A stretch of 64,000 nucleotides of DNA from Burkholderia lata (lineage in GTDB: Bacteria; Pseudomonadota; Gammaproteobacteria; Burkholderiales; Burkholderiaceae): assembly GCF_000012945.1 (NCBI RefSeq), contig NC_007510.1, positions 1,860,001 through 1,924,000 on the forward strand, written 5' to 3'. Under the pieces are notes generated by a model that made no database searches, was not told the origin of the DNA, and worked only from the letters and a program-made list of their open reading frames with translations. The position numbers were made by a program, and so were the translations under genes. Shown piece after piece: positions 1 through 8,740 of this stretch. Within the stretch, counting starts at the first letter, position 1. Every line of letters begins with the position of its first letter.

Positions 1-1
1 C

Positions 2-847
2 AAGCGGCTGTCGAAGTTCAACGAGCTGCTCGGCCGGCTGCGCGAGGCGGTGCCCGACATGATCCTGCAGGTGGGCGGCTCGATCTCGTTCGCGCCGGAA
101 GGCGAGGGCGCCGACGCGAAATGGCTGTCCGACGACACGCGCCACATGCTCGCCGAGCTGACGCCGAAGCCCGACCAGGTGACGGTCGCGATCAACACCG
201 TGCAGATGAACATCACCGAGCTGATGAACCGCAAGGACATCGCGGGCACGTCGCTGAACGAAGCCGCGCTGTGGGACGCCTACCGCGAGATGACGGTGCC
301 GGCCGGCCCCGGCTGGGTCGACGAGCACCTGCGCCGCCTGCAGGCGGCCGGCATCCAGCCGCATTTCCAGCTCACCGGCATGCACGCGCTGGAAACGCTC
401 GAACGGATCATCCGCCGCGGCGTCTATCGCGGCCCGCTGAACGTCACGTGGGTCGGCATCGGCGGCGGCTTCGACGGCCCGAATCCGTACAACTTCATGG
501 AATTCGTGCGGCGCTGCCCGGACGGCGCGTGCATCACGCTCGAATCGCTGATGAAGAACGTGCTGCCGATCAACACGGTCGCGATGGCGCTGGGCCTGCA
601 TCCGCGCTGCGGGATCGAGGACACGATCATCGACCAGAAGGGCAACCGGATGACGTCGGTGCAGCAGGTCGAGCAGTGCGCACGGATCGCGCGCGAACTC
701 GGCCGCGACATCGCCACCGGCAAGGAGGCGAAGGCGATCTACCGGATCGGCGTGCAGTACGACGGCATCGACGAGACGCTCGCACACCTCGGAATGGCAC
801 CGAACCGCCGGCCGGGCCAGGCGAACGTGCCGCTGCGGGCCGCCTGA
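2..847 (+). CDS. BKACE family beta-keto acid cleavage enzyme (DUF849), 5' end outside window
   Basis: The reading frame is open from the first bases of the window, so the N-terminus is missing; 281 residues remain. The protein belongs to the 3-keto-5-aminohexanoate cleavage enzyme family, zinc TIM-barrel enzymes that condense a beta-keto acid with acetyl-CoA to give acetoacetate and a new CoA ester. Family signs are the VGGSIS strand near the start, QMNITELM, HFQLTGMHALETL, and VGIGGGFDGPNPYN. The C-terminal segment HPRCGIEDTII followed by the NRMTSVQQVEQ helix is also typical. The substrate cannot be read from sequence; 3-dehydrocarnitine and lysine-derived keto acids are known for the family. 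An MFS carrier and a small hydrolase follow on the same strand, suggesting an uptake and degradation operon. Confidence 0.9.
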   Translation, partial: KRLSKFNELLGRLREAVPDMILQVGGSISFAPEGEGADAKWLSDDTRHMLAELTPKPDQVTVAINTVQMNITELMNRKDIAGTSLNEAALWDAYREMTVPAGPGWVDEHLRRLQAAGIQPHFQLTGMHALETLERIIRRGVYRGPLNVTWVGIGGGFDGPNPYNFMEFVRRCPDGACITLESLMKNVLPINTVAMALGLHPRCGIEDTIIDQKGNRMTSVQQVEQCARIARELGRDIATGKEAKAIYRIGVQYDGIDETLAHLGMAPNRRPGQANVPLRAA

Positions 848-915
848 CGCGCCGCGCATCCGGGCAGGCGGCCCTCGCGGCCGCCGCCCGCCGATCGTTG
901 TGGCGTGGCACCCAT

Positions 916-934
916 CCCCGCGCACGGCGCGGGG
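916..934. other. intercistronic hairpin
   Basis: A perfect 8-bp inverted repeat (CCCCGCGC / GCGCGGGG) with a 3-nt loop lies 69 bases after the BKACE stop and 76 before the MFS start. No T-run follows, so it is more likely an mRNA-stabilising or processing hairpin than a strong terminator. Confidence 0.35.
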
Positions 935-1010
935 GCTGACTCCGGACCACGGAGCGGGGCCACGCAAGCCGCGCCGGAGCACGACCGCTCTGGTGCCGGA
1001 GGAGACACGC

Positions 1011-2339
1011 ATGCTGATCCATCATGTCGAGCCGTCGATGCAGGACGTCGCCGCCGCCGGCCGGCGCGCGCCCGCGTATGCGTGGCTCGTGTTCGGGCTG
1101 ACCGTCGGCATGCTGCTGTCGGACTACATGTCGCGGCAGGTGCTCAACGCCGTGTTCCCGCTGCTCAAGCACGCGTGGGCGCTGTCGGACACGCAGCTCG
1201 GTTCGCTGTCCGGCGTCGTCGCGCTGCTGGTCGGGCTGCTGACGTTTCCGCTGTCGGTGCTCGCCGACCGCTTCGGGCGCGTGCGCAGCATCGTGCTGAT
1301 GGCCGCGTTGTGGAGCGTCGCGACGCTCGGCTGCGCGCTGTCGACCAACTACACGGAGATGCTCGTCGCGCGCGGCCTCGTCGGGCTCGGCGAAGCCGCG
1401 TACGGCAGCGTCGGCGTCGCGCTGATCCTCAGCATCTTTCCGGCACGGCTGCGCGCGACGCTGACCGGCGCGTTCATGGCCGGCGGCGCGTTCGGCTCGG
1501 TGTTCGGGATGGCGCTCGGCGGACTGGTCGGCGCGCATCTCGGCTGGCGCTGGTCGTTCGGCGTGATGGCCGCGCTCGGCATCGTGCTGCTCGTCGCGTA
1601 TCGCTGCGTCGTGACCGAACGTCGGCTCGCCGCGTATCGCATCGAACCGTGCCGGCGCGACGCCAATACGCCGCGCGACCTGCGCGGCAACGTGCGCGCG
1701 CTGATGTCGGGGCTGTTCGCATCGCGTTCGGTGATCTGCGCGTATCTCGGCAGCGGGCTGCACCTGTTCGTGCCGGGCGCGCTGTTCGCGTGGCTGCCGA
1801 GCTACCTGAACCGTTACTACGCGATGGCGCCCGACCGCGCGGCCGTGCTCGCAGCCGGCTTCGTGTTGCTCGCGGGCGTCGGGATGGTCGGTTGCGGGAT
1901 CGTCACCGACCGCGTCGGCAAGACCGACGGCAAGCGCAAGTGGCTGACCGCGATCGCGTATTGCGTCCTCACGGGCGTCTGCCTCGCGATCGCGTTCCGG
2001 CTGCCGCCCGGGCCGCTGCAGCTCGCGCTGATCTGCGCGGGGATGCTGGTCGGCGCGGGCGCGTCCGGTGCGTCGGGCGCGATGGTCGCGAACCTGACGC
2101 CGGCCGCGATCCACGCATCGGCGTTCGCCACGCTCACGCTCGCCAACAACCTGCTCGGCATGGCGCCGGGCCCGCTGCTGACGGGGTGGGTTGCCGATCG
2201 CGCCGGGCTCGTCGGCGCACTGCAATGGATTCCCGTCGTGCCGCTCATGGCCGCCGTGCTGTTCGCGATCGGACGCGCGAGCTATGTGGCCGACCTCGCG
2301 CGCGTCGAACGCGAACGGCGCGCGTCCCAACTTTCCTGA
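1011..2339 (+). CDS. MFS transporter
   Basis: A 442-residue major facilitator protein with about 12 hydrophobic segments, presumably in the inner membrane. The loop between the second and third helices carries a D-R-F-G-R motif (LADRFGRVRS), the MFS A-motif. The N-terminal part LLSDYMSRQVLN resembles the DGYDR-type motif of organic-anion/hexuronate carriers. The ATG at 1011 is preceded by GGAGGAGAC at good spacing; the frame stays open further upstream but without a ribosome site. It sits 163 bases after the BKACE gene and 16 bases before the hydrolase, so it probably imports the compound they degrade. Substrate unknown. Confidence 0.88.
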   Translation: MLIHHVEPSMQDVAAAGRRAPAYAWLVFGLTVGMLLSDYMSRQVLNAVFPLLKHAWALSDTQLGSLSGVVALLVGLLTFPLSVLADRFGRVRSIVLMAALWSVATLGCALSTNYTEMLVARGLVGLGEAAYGSVGVALILSIFPARLRATLTGAFMAGGAFGSVFGMALGGLVGAHLGWRWSFGVMAALGIVLLVAYRCVVTERRLAAYRIEPCRRDANTPRDLRGNVRALMSGLFASRSVICAYLGSGLHLFVPGALFAWLPSYLNRYYAMAPDRAAVLAAGFVLLAGVGMVGCGIVTDRVGKTDGKRKWLTAIAYCVLTGVCLAIAFRLPPGPLQLALICAGMLVGAGASGASGAMVANLTPAAIHASAFATLTLANNLLGMAPGPLLTGWVADRAGLVGALQWIPVVPLMAAVLFAIGRASYVADLARVERERRASQLS

Positions 2340-2355
2340 ACGTTTCGGAGACTGC

Positions 2356-2931
2356 ATGACCCTGACGACCGCCCCCACCATCCTGATCGTGCCCGGCTTG
2401 CGCGATCACGTCGAAGACCACTGGCAAACGCACCTCGAACGGCGCCTGCCGAACGCGCGCTCGGTCGCGCCGCTCGAAGCCGACAAGCTGAGCCGTGCCG
2501 CACGCGTCGCGGCGCTCGATGCGGCGCTGGCCGAGATCGACGGCCCCGTGATCCTCGTCGCGCACAGCGCGGGGGTGATGATTACGGTGCACTGGGCAAG
2601 GCAGGCCACGCGCAAGATTCATGGCGCGCTGCTCGCGGCGCCGGCCGACCTCGAGTCGCCGATGCCCGCCGGCTATCCGGCACCCGATGCGATCGACGCG
2701 AACGGCTGGACGCCGATACCGACCGAGCGGCTGCCGTTTCCGAGCATCGTCGCCGCGAGCCGCAACGATCCGCTCGCGCGTTTCGAACGTGTCGAGGCGC
2801 TGGCGGCCGGGTGGGGCGGCAAGCTCGTCGATCTGGGGGCGGTCGGGCATCTGAACCCCGCGTCGGGGTATGGCGAGTGGCGGGATGCGGAGCGGTTGAT
2901 CCGCGAAGTGGCCGCACTCGGCGCCGCCTGA
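2356..2931 (+). CDS. RBBP9/YdeN-type serine hydrolase
   Basis: A 191-residue single-domain alpha/beta hydrolase of the RBBP9/YdeN family. The nucleophile elbow is HSAG with Ser71. Likely catalytic partners are Asp138 (in RNDPL) and His165 (in VGHLN). The family oxyanion segment PGLRDH lies at residues 13-18. No signal peptide is seen, so it should be cytosolic. The ATG at 2356 lies 16 bases after the MFS stop, which argues for one transcript. The physiological substrate of this family is generally unknown; here it may process a product of the BKACE step. Confidence 0.87.
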   Translation: MTLTTAPTILIVPGLRDHVEDHWQTHLERRLPNARSVAPLEADKLSRAARVAALDAALAEIDGPVILVAHSAGVMITVHWARQATRKIHGALLAAPADLESPMPAGYPAPDAIDANGWTPIPTERLPFPSIVAASRNDPLARFERVEALAAGWGGKLVDLGAVGHLNPASGYGEWRDAERLIREVAALGAA

Positions 2932-3114
2932 CTGACTGAATATCCCGTCTTCCTCGCGCCGCACCCGACCGGGTACCCGGCGCGTTTCCCGCCACCGCCG
3001 GGCCGCGATGCGGCCCCGAACCGATTCCATTTCGCCGTTCGCCGAGATACGACGTCTTAACACGCAACACAATTGGCGTCGCACGGCGCCACAACAGCGA
3101 TCGACACACAAATC

Positions 3115-3178
3115 GTCAACAAACGGAAGCTGTTTGTCAGGGAAAGTCCCGCCCCGTTCGCCGCGGTTTTTTGTTGAC
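3115..3178. promoter_or_regulatory. dyad upstream of the ABC importer
   Basis: The 316-base gap before the ABC importer holds two exact inverted 9-mers, GTCAACAAA (3115-3123) and TTTGTTGAC (3170-3178), followed by a TATAAC box at 3187-3192. The arms are 46 bases apart and could be paired operator half-sites. No regulator gene is adjacent. The rest of the gap shows no gene. Confidence 0.3.
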
Positions 3179-3247
3179 CGACATCGTATAACGCCGTCAT
3201 GATTTCCTGAAAAGAAAGGTCCCATCCACCGACCGAAGTGAGGAGAC

Positions 3248-4414
3248 ATGAACGCCACCCCGATCGCTCGCCGTGTCCGCCGGATCGCACTCGCGCTGGG
3301 CTTCACGCTGTCTGCCGCGGCCGCCGTTGCCGCGCCCGTCTCGCTGAACATCGTCGATGTCGCGGGCAACCTGCAGCTCACGCAGAAGGCCATCGAAGCC
3401 TTCAGGGACAAGAACCCGAACCTCGTGTCGAACGTCACGTTCACGAACGCGCCTGCGCCGCAGTTGCCGGGCAAGATCAAGGCGATGCAGGCGGCGGGGC
3501 GCTCCGACATCGACCTCGTGCTGACGGGCACCGACGCGTTGGCCGCCGGCATCGAGCAGAACCTGTGGCAGAAGCTGCTGCCCGACGACGCGACCGCGTT
3601 CCCCGGCGTGCTCGACAAATACGCGCCCGGCCCGCGCAAGATGCAGGATCTCGCGCAGGGCTACGGCCTCGAAGTCACCTACATGCCGGCCGGCCCGCTG
3701 CTCGAATACAACCCGGCGAAGGTCAGCAACCCGCCGAAGACGCCCGATCAGCTGCTCGCGTGGTGCAAGGCGCACCCGAACAAGCTGATCTATGCGCGCC
3801 CGGCGAACTCGGGCCCCGGCCGCACGTTCCTGATGGGGCTGCCGTACGTGCTCGGCGACAAGAATCCGCAGGATCCGATCAACGGCTGGGACAAGACCTG
3901 GGCGTTCCTCAAGGCGCTGAACGACTGCGTGCCGTACTACCCGGGCGGCACGTCGGCCGTGATGAAGGAGCTTGGCGAAGGCACGCGCGACATGACCGTG
4001 ACCGTCACCGGCTGGGATCTCAACCCGCGCGCACTCGGCATCGTGCCGGCCGAATTCAGGATCCAGGCGTTCGACAACATGACGTGGGTGAACGACGCGC
4101 ACTACATGGTGATCCCGAAGGGCGTGCCGAAGGAAAAGCTCGACGTGCTGTTCAAGCTGATGAACTTCCTGCTCGAACCGGCGCAGCAGGCGATGACCTA
4201 CGACGACGGCTACTTCTATCCGGGCCCGGCGGTGAAGGGCGTGACGCTGGAGATGGCGCCCGCGCACAGCCAGGAGGTGGTCCGCAAGTTCGGCCGCCCC
4301 GAGTACGCGAAGCTGCTTGCGGATCGTCCGCACGTGCAGCCGCTCAGCGCGCAGGCGATGGTCGCCGCGTTCCAGAAGTGGGATCGCGAGATCGGTTCGC
4401 AGAAGTCGAAGTAA
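3248..4414 (+). CDS. ABC transporter periplasmic substrate-binding protein
   Basis: A 388-residue extracellular solute-binding protein. The N-terminus has arginines, then a hydrophobic stretch ending in AAAVAAPVS, a normal Sec signal peptide cleaved near residue 28. The body has the two-lobed binding-protein character of the spermidine/putrescine and iron-type class: AGRSDIDLVLTGTDA early, LEYNPAKV in the middle, GYFYPGPAVKG late. GTGAGGAGAC supplies the ribosome site. It is the first gene of a four-gene importer followed by the ATPase and two permeases. The ligand cannot be assigned; polyamine-like or phosphonate-like cations are typical for relatives. Confidence 0.88.
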   Translation: MNATPIARRVRRIALALGFTLSAAAAVAAPVSLNIVDVAGNLQLTQKAIEAFRDKNPNLVSNVTFTNAPAPQLPGKIKAMQAAGRSDIDLVLTGTDALAAGIEQNLWQKLLPDDATAFPGVLDKYAPGPRKMQDLAQGYGLEVTYMPAGPLLEYNPAKVSNPPKTPDQLLAWCKAHPNKLIYARPANSGPGRTFLMGLPYVLGDKNPQDPINGWDKTWAFLKALNDCVPYYPGGTSAVMKELGEGTRDMTVTVTGWDLNPRALGIVPAEFRIQAFDNMTWVNDAHYMVIPKGVPKEKLDVLFKLMNFLLEPAQQAMTYDDGYFYPGPAVKGVTLEMAPAHSQEVVRKFGRPEYAKLLADRPHVQPLSAQAMVAAFQKWDREIGSQKSK

Positions 4415-4463
4415 CGCATGGACCGGCGGGCGCCGCGGCGCCCGCGTCGATGGAGTTCGCGCA

Positions 4464-5543
4464 ATGAAGCACAGTTTCGAACGGCTGCGACTCGATGGCG
4501 TGTGCCGCAGCTTCACCAATGCTGAAGGCGCGCAGGTCGCCGCGCTGAACGGGCTCGATCTCGAGATCCGGCGCGGCGAATTCATCGCGCTGCTCGGCCC
4601 GTCGGGCTGCGGCAAGTCGACCGCGCTCAACTGCATCGCGGGGCTGCAGCCGCTCACGCGCGGCGGCATCTGGCTCGACGACACGCGCATCGACGTGCTG
4701 CCGCCCGAGCGCCGCGGCTTCGGGATGGTGTTCCAGAACTACGCGCTGTTTCCGCACATGTCGGTGCTCGACAACGTCGGCTTCGGCCTCAAGATGCGCG
4801 GCGTGCCGAAGCAGGAAACGCGGCGGCGCGCGCAGCAGGCGCTCGAACTCGTGCAGCTCGTCGGTCACGAGGGCAAGCTGCCCGGGCAACTGTCGGGCGG
4901 GCAGCAGCAGCGCGTCGCGATTGCGCGCGCGATCGTCATCGAGCCGCCGCTCGTGCTGATGGACGAACCGCTGTCGAACCTCGACACGAAGCTGCGTATC
5001 GAGATGCGCGCCGAGATCCGCCGCATCCACACGCAGCTCGAACGCGCGACGATCTACGTGACGCACGACCAGGACGAGGCGCTGTCGATGGCCGACCGTA
5101 TCGTCGTGATGAAGGAGGGCGTCGTGCAGCAGGTCGCGACGCCGAAGGACGTCTACACGCGCCCGCACAACCTGCATGTCGCGCGCTTCATGGGCTATCG
5201 CAACGTGCAGCCGTTCACGCTCGAAGGGATGGCAGGCGATTACGTGAGCGTCGCGGCCGGTGGCGTTCGCCTCACCGGCGTGCCGATGGCAGGCTTCGAC
5301 GCGAAGGAGGTCGTAGTCGCGCTACGCCCCGACGATATCGAGCGCGCGGACGAAGGCGGCGACAACACGTTCGACGCGACCGTCGAAACGGTCGAGTACG
5401 GCGGCCGCGATTCGCTGATCCGTGCGGTCACGCCGTTCGGCCCGATCTGGGCGCGCGTCGCCGGCGAATTCACGGAAGGCGAGCCGCTGCGGCTGCGCGT
5501 TGCGCCGTCGCGCACGCTCGTCTACCCGGGAGCGCCGACATGA
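4464..5543 (+). CDS. ABC transporter ATP-binding protein (PotA-type)
   Basis: A 359-residue ATPase that powers the importer. Walker A GPSGCGKS is at residues 45-52, the Q-loop at Gln91, the signature LSGGQ at 143-147, Walker B VLMDE at 164-168 and the switch His at 201. A C-terminal TOBE-like domain (about residues 240-359) includes LRPDDIE, as in PotA/FbpC-type proteins. The chosen ATG lies 49 bases after the binding-protein stop. The stop codon overlaps a further ATG (ATGA), hinting at translational coupling to what follows. Confidence 0.93.
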   Translation: MKHSFERLRLDGVCRSFTNAEGAQVAALNGLDLEIRRGEFIALLGPSGCGKSTALNCIAGLQPLTRGGIWLDDTRIDVLPPERRGFGMVFQNYALFPHMSVLDNVGFGLKMRGVPKQETRRRAQQALELVQLVGHEGKLPGQLSGGQQQRVAIARAIVIEPPLVLMDEPLSNLDTKLRIEMRAEIRRIHTQLERATIYVTHDQDEALSMADRIVVMKEGVVQQVATPKDVYTRPHNLHVARFMGYRNVQPFTLEGMAGDYVSVAAGGVRLTGVPMAGFDAKEVVVALRPDDIERADEGGDNTFDATVETVEYGGRDSLIRAVTPFGPIWARVAGEFTEGEPLRLRVAPSRTLVYPGAPT

Positions 5544-5584
5544 GCGGCGTGGCCGCGACGCGGGTACACCGGGAGGCCGCATGA
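5540..5584 (+). other. 14-codon coupling ORF between ATPase and permease
   Basis: A tiny frame opens in the ATGA overlapping the ATPase stop and closes in a TGA that overlaps the ATG of the permease at 5581. Both junctions are ATGA. It may keep ribosomes moving from ATPase to permease instead of making a useful peptide. Seen directly; function is inferred. Confidence 0.3.
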
Positions 5585-6450
5585 GCACGCTCCCGGCCGG
5601 CACGCCGCGCGACGCGAAAGCCTGGCTCGTCACGCCCGCGCTCGGGTTCATCGTCGCGCTGTTCATCTATCCGTTCGCGTACGGCCTCGTGCTGTCGTTC
5701 CAGCCGATGAACGGCGGCGGCGCGCTCGCGAACTACGTGCAGTTCTTCACCGACACCGCGATGTGGCCGACCGTGCTCGTCACGCTGAAGCTCGCGGTGC
5801 CGGCGACGCTGATCAACGTCGGCATCGCGGTGCCCGTCGCGTTCGCGCTCCGCCGCAACTCACCGTACCAGAAGTTCGTCACGACGCTGCTCGTGATTCC
5901 CGTCACGCTCGGCACGGTACTCGTCGCCGACGGGATGCTCACGTACTTCGGGCCGAACGGCTGGTTCCCGCAGGCGCTGCAGGGGCTGCACCTGTACACC
6001 GACGAAGTGCGCCTCACGCACAACTACTGGGGCGTGCTGCTGTCGCTGATCGTGTCGGGCTTTCCGTTCGCGTTCCTGCTGATGCTGTCGTACATCAGCG
6101 GCATCGACCCGACGCTCGCGCGCGCGGCCGCGACGCTCGGCGCGAACCCGTGGCAGCAGTTCCGGCAGATCTACCTGCCGCTGCTCGTGCCGGGGCTCAC
6201 GATGGCCGCGTGCCTGTCGTTCGTGCAGGCGTTCTCGGTGTTCCCGTCGGCCGTGCTGCTCGGCGCGCCGGCCGGGCCGACGCGCGTGATCTCGATCGCG
6301 GCGGCGGAAGCCGCATTCGAAAGCTACGACTATTCGCTCGCATCGGCGATCGCGATCGTGATGGGCTTCGTGCAGTTGCTGGTGGTCGCGTCGATGCTCG
6401 GCGCGCGCCGCTTCTTCTATACGGGCGCGGTGACGGGAGGCAAGGGCTGA
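5581..6450 (+). CDS. ABC transporter permease 1 (PotB-type)
   Basis: A 289-residue inner-membrane permease with about six hydrophobic helices. The cytoplasmic EAA loop that docks on the ATPase reads as ARAAATLGANPWQQFRQIYLPLL, near residues 180-202. GGGAGGC precedes the ATG. It overlaps the next permease by TGATG, so both membrane subunits are probably made in equal amounts. Belongs to the spermidine/putrescine-type permease family; ligand unknown. Confidence 0.9.
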   Translation: MSTLPAGTPRDAKAWLVTPALGFIVALFIYPFAYGLVLSFQPMNGGGALANYVQFFTDTAMWPTVLVTLKLAVPATLINVGIAVPVAFALRRNSPYQKFVTTLLVIPVTLGTVLVADGMLTYFGPNGWFPQALQGLHLYTDEVRLTHNYWGVLLSLIVSGFPFAFLLMLSYISGIDPTLARAAATLGANPWQQFRQIYLPLLVPGLTMAACLSFVQAFSVFPSAVLLGAPAGPTRVISIAAAEAAFESYDYSLASAIAIVMGFVQLLVVASMLGARRFFYTGAVTGGKG

Positions 6451-7382
6451 TGGCGACCGACAATCATGCCGCCCGCACCTGGCCGCCGAAGCATGACGCG
6501 CCCGATGCGTCCGGTGAGCGGCCCGTCGACGCGAGGAAACCGCAGAAGATGACAAGCAATCTCGCCGGCCGCGCCTGGAAGGCGCTCGTGTGGGCGCTGA
6601 TGGCGTTCTTCCTGCTGAACGTGATGCTGCTGATCGCGACCGTCGCGGTGAATTCGATCGCGACCCGCTGGTTCGGCACGCCGCTGCCGCAGGGCTTCAC
6701 GCTGCACTGGTACGCGAAGGCGTGGGAGGACTTCCAGCTCGCGAGCGTACTGTGGGTGACCGTCGAGGTCGTCGGCGCGGTCGTGCTGCTGTCGATCGCG
6801 CTCGGCGTGCCGGCCGCGTATGCGCTCGCGCGCGTGCAGTTTCGCGGCAAGCGCTTCGCGCTGCTGGTGTTCCTGCTGCCGCTGATGGTGCCGCCCGTCA
6901 CGTACGGGATCCCGATGGCCACCGTGATGTACAAGGTCGGGCTCGCGGGCACGCTGCCCGGCGTGATCCTCGCGAACCTCGTGCCGGCGCTGCCGTTCGT
7001 GATCCTCGTGATGACGCCGTTCATCGAGCAGATCGACCCGAATCTCGAGTCCGCCGCGCGCATCTTCGGCGCGAACACGTGGCGCTATTTCCGCTACGTG
7101 CTGCTGCCGCTGCTGGTGCCCGGCATGCTCGCGGCGGGGTTGCTCGTGCTGGTGCGCACGATCGGGATGTTCGAGCTGACCTTCTTCACCGCGGGGCCGA
7201 GCACGCAGACGCTCGTCGTCGCGCTGTATTACGCGGTGTTCTCGACCGGCGTGCGCGCGCCGCAGTCGATCGACGCGATGGCGATGATCTACATGGCCAT
7301 CACGCTCGTGTGGGTCGTGATCGCGCTGCAGTTCGTGAGCCCGACGCAACTCGTCAGCCGCGTGAAGCAGGAGCGGCAATAG
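6450..7382 (+). CDS. ABC transporter permease 2 (PotC-type)
   Basis: A 310-residue second permease. Its start overlaps the preceding stop (TGATG). An unusually long hydrophilic N-terminal extension of about 35 residues (MATDNHAARTWPPKHD...) precedes the first helix; an internal ATG at 6549 (MTSNLAGR) would give a more typical length. The EAA loop reads ESAARIFGANTWRYFRYVLLPLL. It completes the importer with the binding protein and ATPase upstream. The gene is followed by a short GAGGGC repeat and then an unrelated lipoprotein. Confidence 0.88.
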   Translation: MATDNHAARTWPPKHDAPDASGERPVDARKPQKMTSNLAGRAWKALVWALMAFFLLNVMLLIATVAVNSIATRWFGTPLPQGFTLHWYAKAWEDFQLASVLWVTVEVVGAVVLLSIALGVPAAYALARVQFRGKRFALLVFLLPLMVPPVTYGIPMATVMYKVGLAGTLPGVILANLVPALPFVILVMTPFIEQIDPNLESAARIFGANTWRYFRYVLLPLLVPGMLAAGLLVLVRTIGMFELTFFTAGPSTQTLVVALYYAVFSTGVRAPQSIDAMAMIYMAITLVWVVIALQFVSPTQLVSRVKQERQ

Positions 7383-7516
7383 GCGAGGGCGAGGGCGAGG
7401 GCGACGCATGGGCACGCGATGCCGCTTGCGCATCCGTGCAATTGGTTACAAATGGATACCGCGCACGACACGCGGACGTTGCAGACTACGCGGCGTTCAC
7501 CCGATAACGGATATCC

Positions 7517-7954
7517 ATGAAGTTCCACCCGCTGCTGACACTCGCCGCTGCATCGACGCTGCTGGCCGCCTGCAACCTGCTCCACGACGGACCCGGCTCG
7601 AGCGACGTCGACGCCGCCGTGCGCCGCGCGCTCGAGGCGGAAAACCACGGCGGCCTGAACGCACTGTTCGGGCAGCCGCTGCCTGTCTCGGCCGATGTCG
7701 TGTCGGCGAAGCCCGACGGCGACTGCAAGAAGCTCGGCGATCGCACGTACTCGTGCGACGTCGTGGTCACGTGGCGCAATGCCGACTACAAGCCGTCGCG
7801 CGCGAACCTGACCTTCGTGGAGGCCGCCGACGGCTCGTGGCAGACGTCCGGCGTCGACGCGGCGATCGTGACCGGCACCGCGAAATCGCTGGTCGACGAG
7901 ATCGGCAAGGCGTGGCCCGGCAATGCGGCAAGCGGCGCGTCGGCGCCGCAGTGA
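7517..7954 (+). CDS. small lipoprotein, function unknown
   Basis: A 145-residue protein whose N-terminus (MKFHPLLTLAAASTLLAAC) is a lipoprotein signal with the lipobox LAAC, so Cys19 should be lipidated. There is no Asp after the Cys, so sorting to the outer membrane is likely. The mature part has two cysteines (CKKL and SCDVV) that could form a disulfide across a beta-hairpin. No domain is recognised; it resembles small secreted Burkholderia proteins of unknown role. It stands alone between the ABC importer and a small membrane protein. Confidence 0.78.
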   Translation: MKFHPLLTLAAASTLLAACNLLHDGPGSSDVDAAVRRALEAENHGGLNALFGQPLPVSADVVSAKPDGDCKKLGDRTYSCDVVVTWRNADYKPSRANLTFVEAADGSWQTSGVDAAIVTGTAKSLVDEIGKAWPGNAASGASAPQ

Positions 7955-8180
7955 TACGCCGGCGGCACGGCGCTCCCTGATTCGGCGGGCAAACGGCTTC
8001 GTCCTTGCGGGCCGCACTCGTCCCGTTTCTCCAAGCCATCGATACGATCGCCCGTGCCGGCACGACCACTGCCGGCGGGCGCCATTCGGCGCGTACGACA
8101 GGCGTTCGGGCACCGATTCACGGAAAAGGGGCGCGAGCACCTGCCCCCGAAAGACCGAACGCATCCTCGGTATGCGGGCC

Positions 8181-8215
8181 GGGTTATAGGGAAAACCCTT
8201 ATTTCGAGATATAAT
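8181..8215 (+). promoter_or_regulatory. promoter of the 70-residue membrane protein
   Basis: A perfect TATAAT box lies at 8210-8215, 26 bases before the start codon. Upstream is a small dyad GGGTT (8181-8185) and AACCC (8194-8198) in the -35 region. No good TTGACA box is present, so activation or weak promoter use is possible. The rest of the 286-base gap shows no gene. Confidence 0.5.
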
Positions 8216-8240
8216 CACGGCCTAAGAGATAGGTCGAACC

Positions 8241-8453
8241 ATGCCTGAACGTTTCCAAACCCTTGAAAAATTTGTGTTTTCCCTCGTCGTGATGTCCGCA
8301 GTCGTGTGCTCGGCATTCCTCGCGTACGAGCGTCACCCCGAGATCAAGATCGCGCTGCACGAAGGCGAAGCGCTGATGCGCGAGAGCGCCAAGTACTCGG
8401 TCATCTGCTCGCCGTCCAAGGTCGATCCTTGCGTCGAGATGTCGGCTTACTGA
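8241..8453 (+). CDS. small single-pass membrane protein
   Basis: A 70-residue protein with one hydrophobic helix (about residues 11-28, FVFSLVVMSAVVCSAFLAY) and a short polar C-terminal part with two cysteines (VICSPS and DPCVEM). It has a clear TATAAT promoter and is followed by a terminator, so it is probably a single-gene transcript. No function is recognised; it could equally be a secreted peptide with an uncleaved signal. Confidence 0.6.
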   Translation: MPERFQTLEKFVFSLVVMSAVVCSAFLAYERHPEIKIALHEGEALMRESAKYSVICSPSKVDPCVEMSAY

Positions 8454-8660
8454 CATTCGCGTCGATAGCGGTGCACCGCTGTCGAGACGGACGTTTTCAT
8501 CATTCGTCCGATTCAGTTTCAGACTGGCCCTACAGCGTCGGCGGTCCGGATTCCCTAAAGTAGAACCCATCAGGAATTCAGAAACCGGCCGCACGACAGG
8601 GCGGATGCACGAACCCGTTACGTGCCGAGTCGCTGGCGTAAGCAGCCCCCGAATTCAGCC

Positions 8661-8697
8661 GGCCCCGCTTCGAGCCATCGAGCGGGGCCGTTCTGTT
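8661..8697 (+). terminator. rho-independent terminator
   Basis: Stem GGCCCCGCT (8661-8669) pairs with AGCGGGGCC (8681-8689), an 11-nt loop between, followed by TTCTGTTT. It lies 207 bases after the small protein stop. The sequence between may be an untranslated tail or a separate small RNA. Confidence 0.65.
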
Positions 8698-8740
8698 TGC
8701 GCGATTCAAATCAACGCCGCAACGCCAGGCGCCGCACACG

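Noticed and set aside
627..2381. 584-codon leftward frame opposite the MFS and BKACE genes
   Set aside because: Arginine- and histidine-rich composition with no domain; it mirrors the high GC of real rightward genes.
3197..4690. 497-codon leftward frame over the ABC binding protein
   Set aside because: Antisense shadow of two well-supported genes; no ribosome site or motif.
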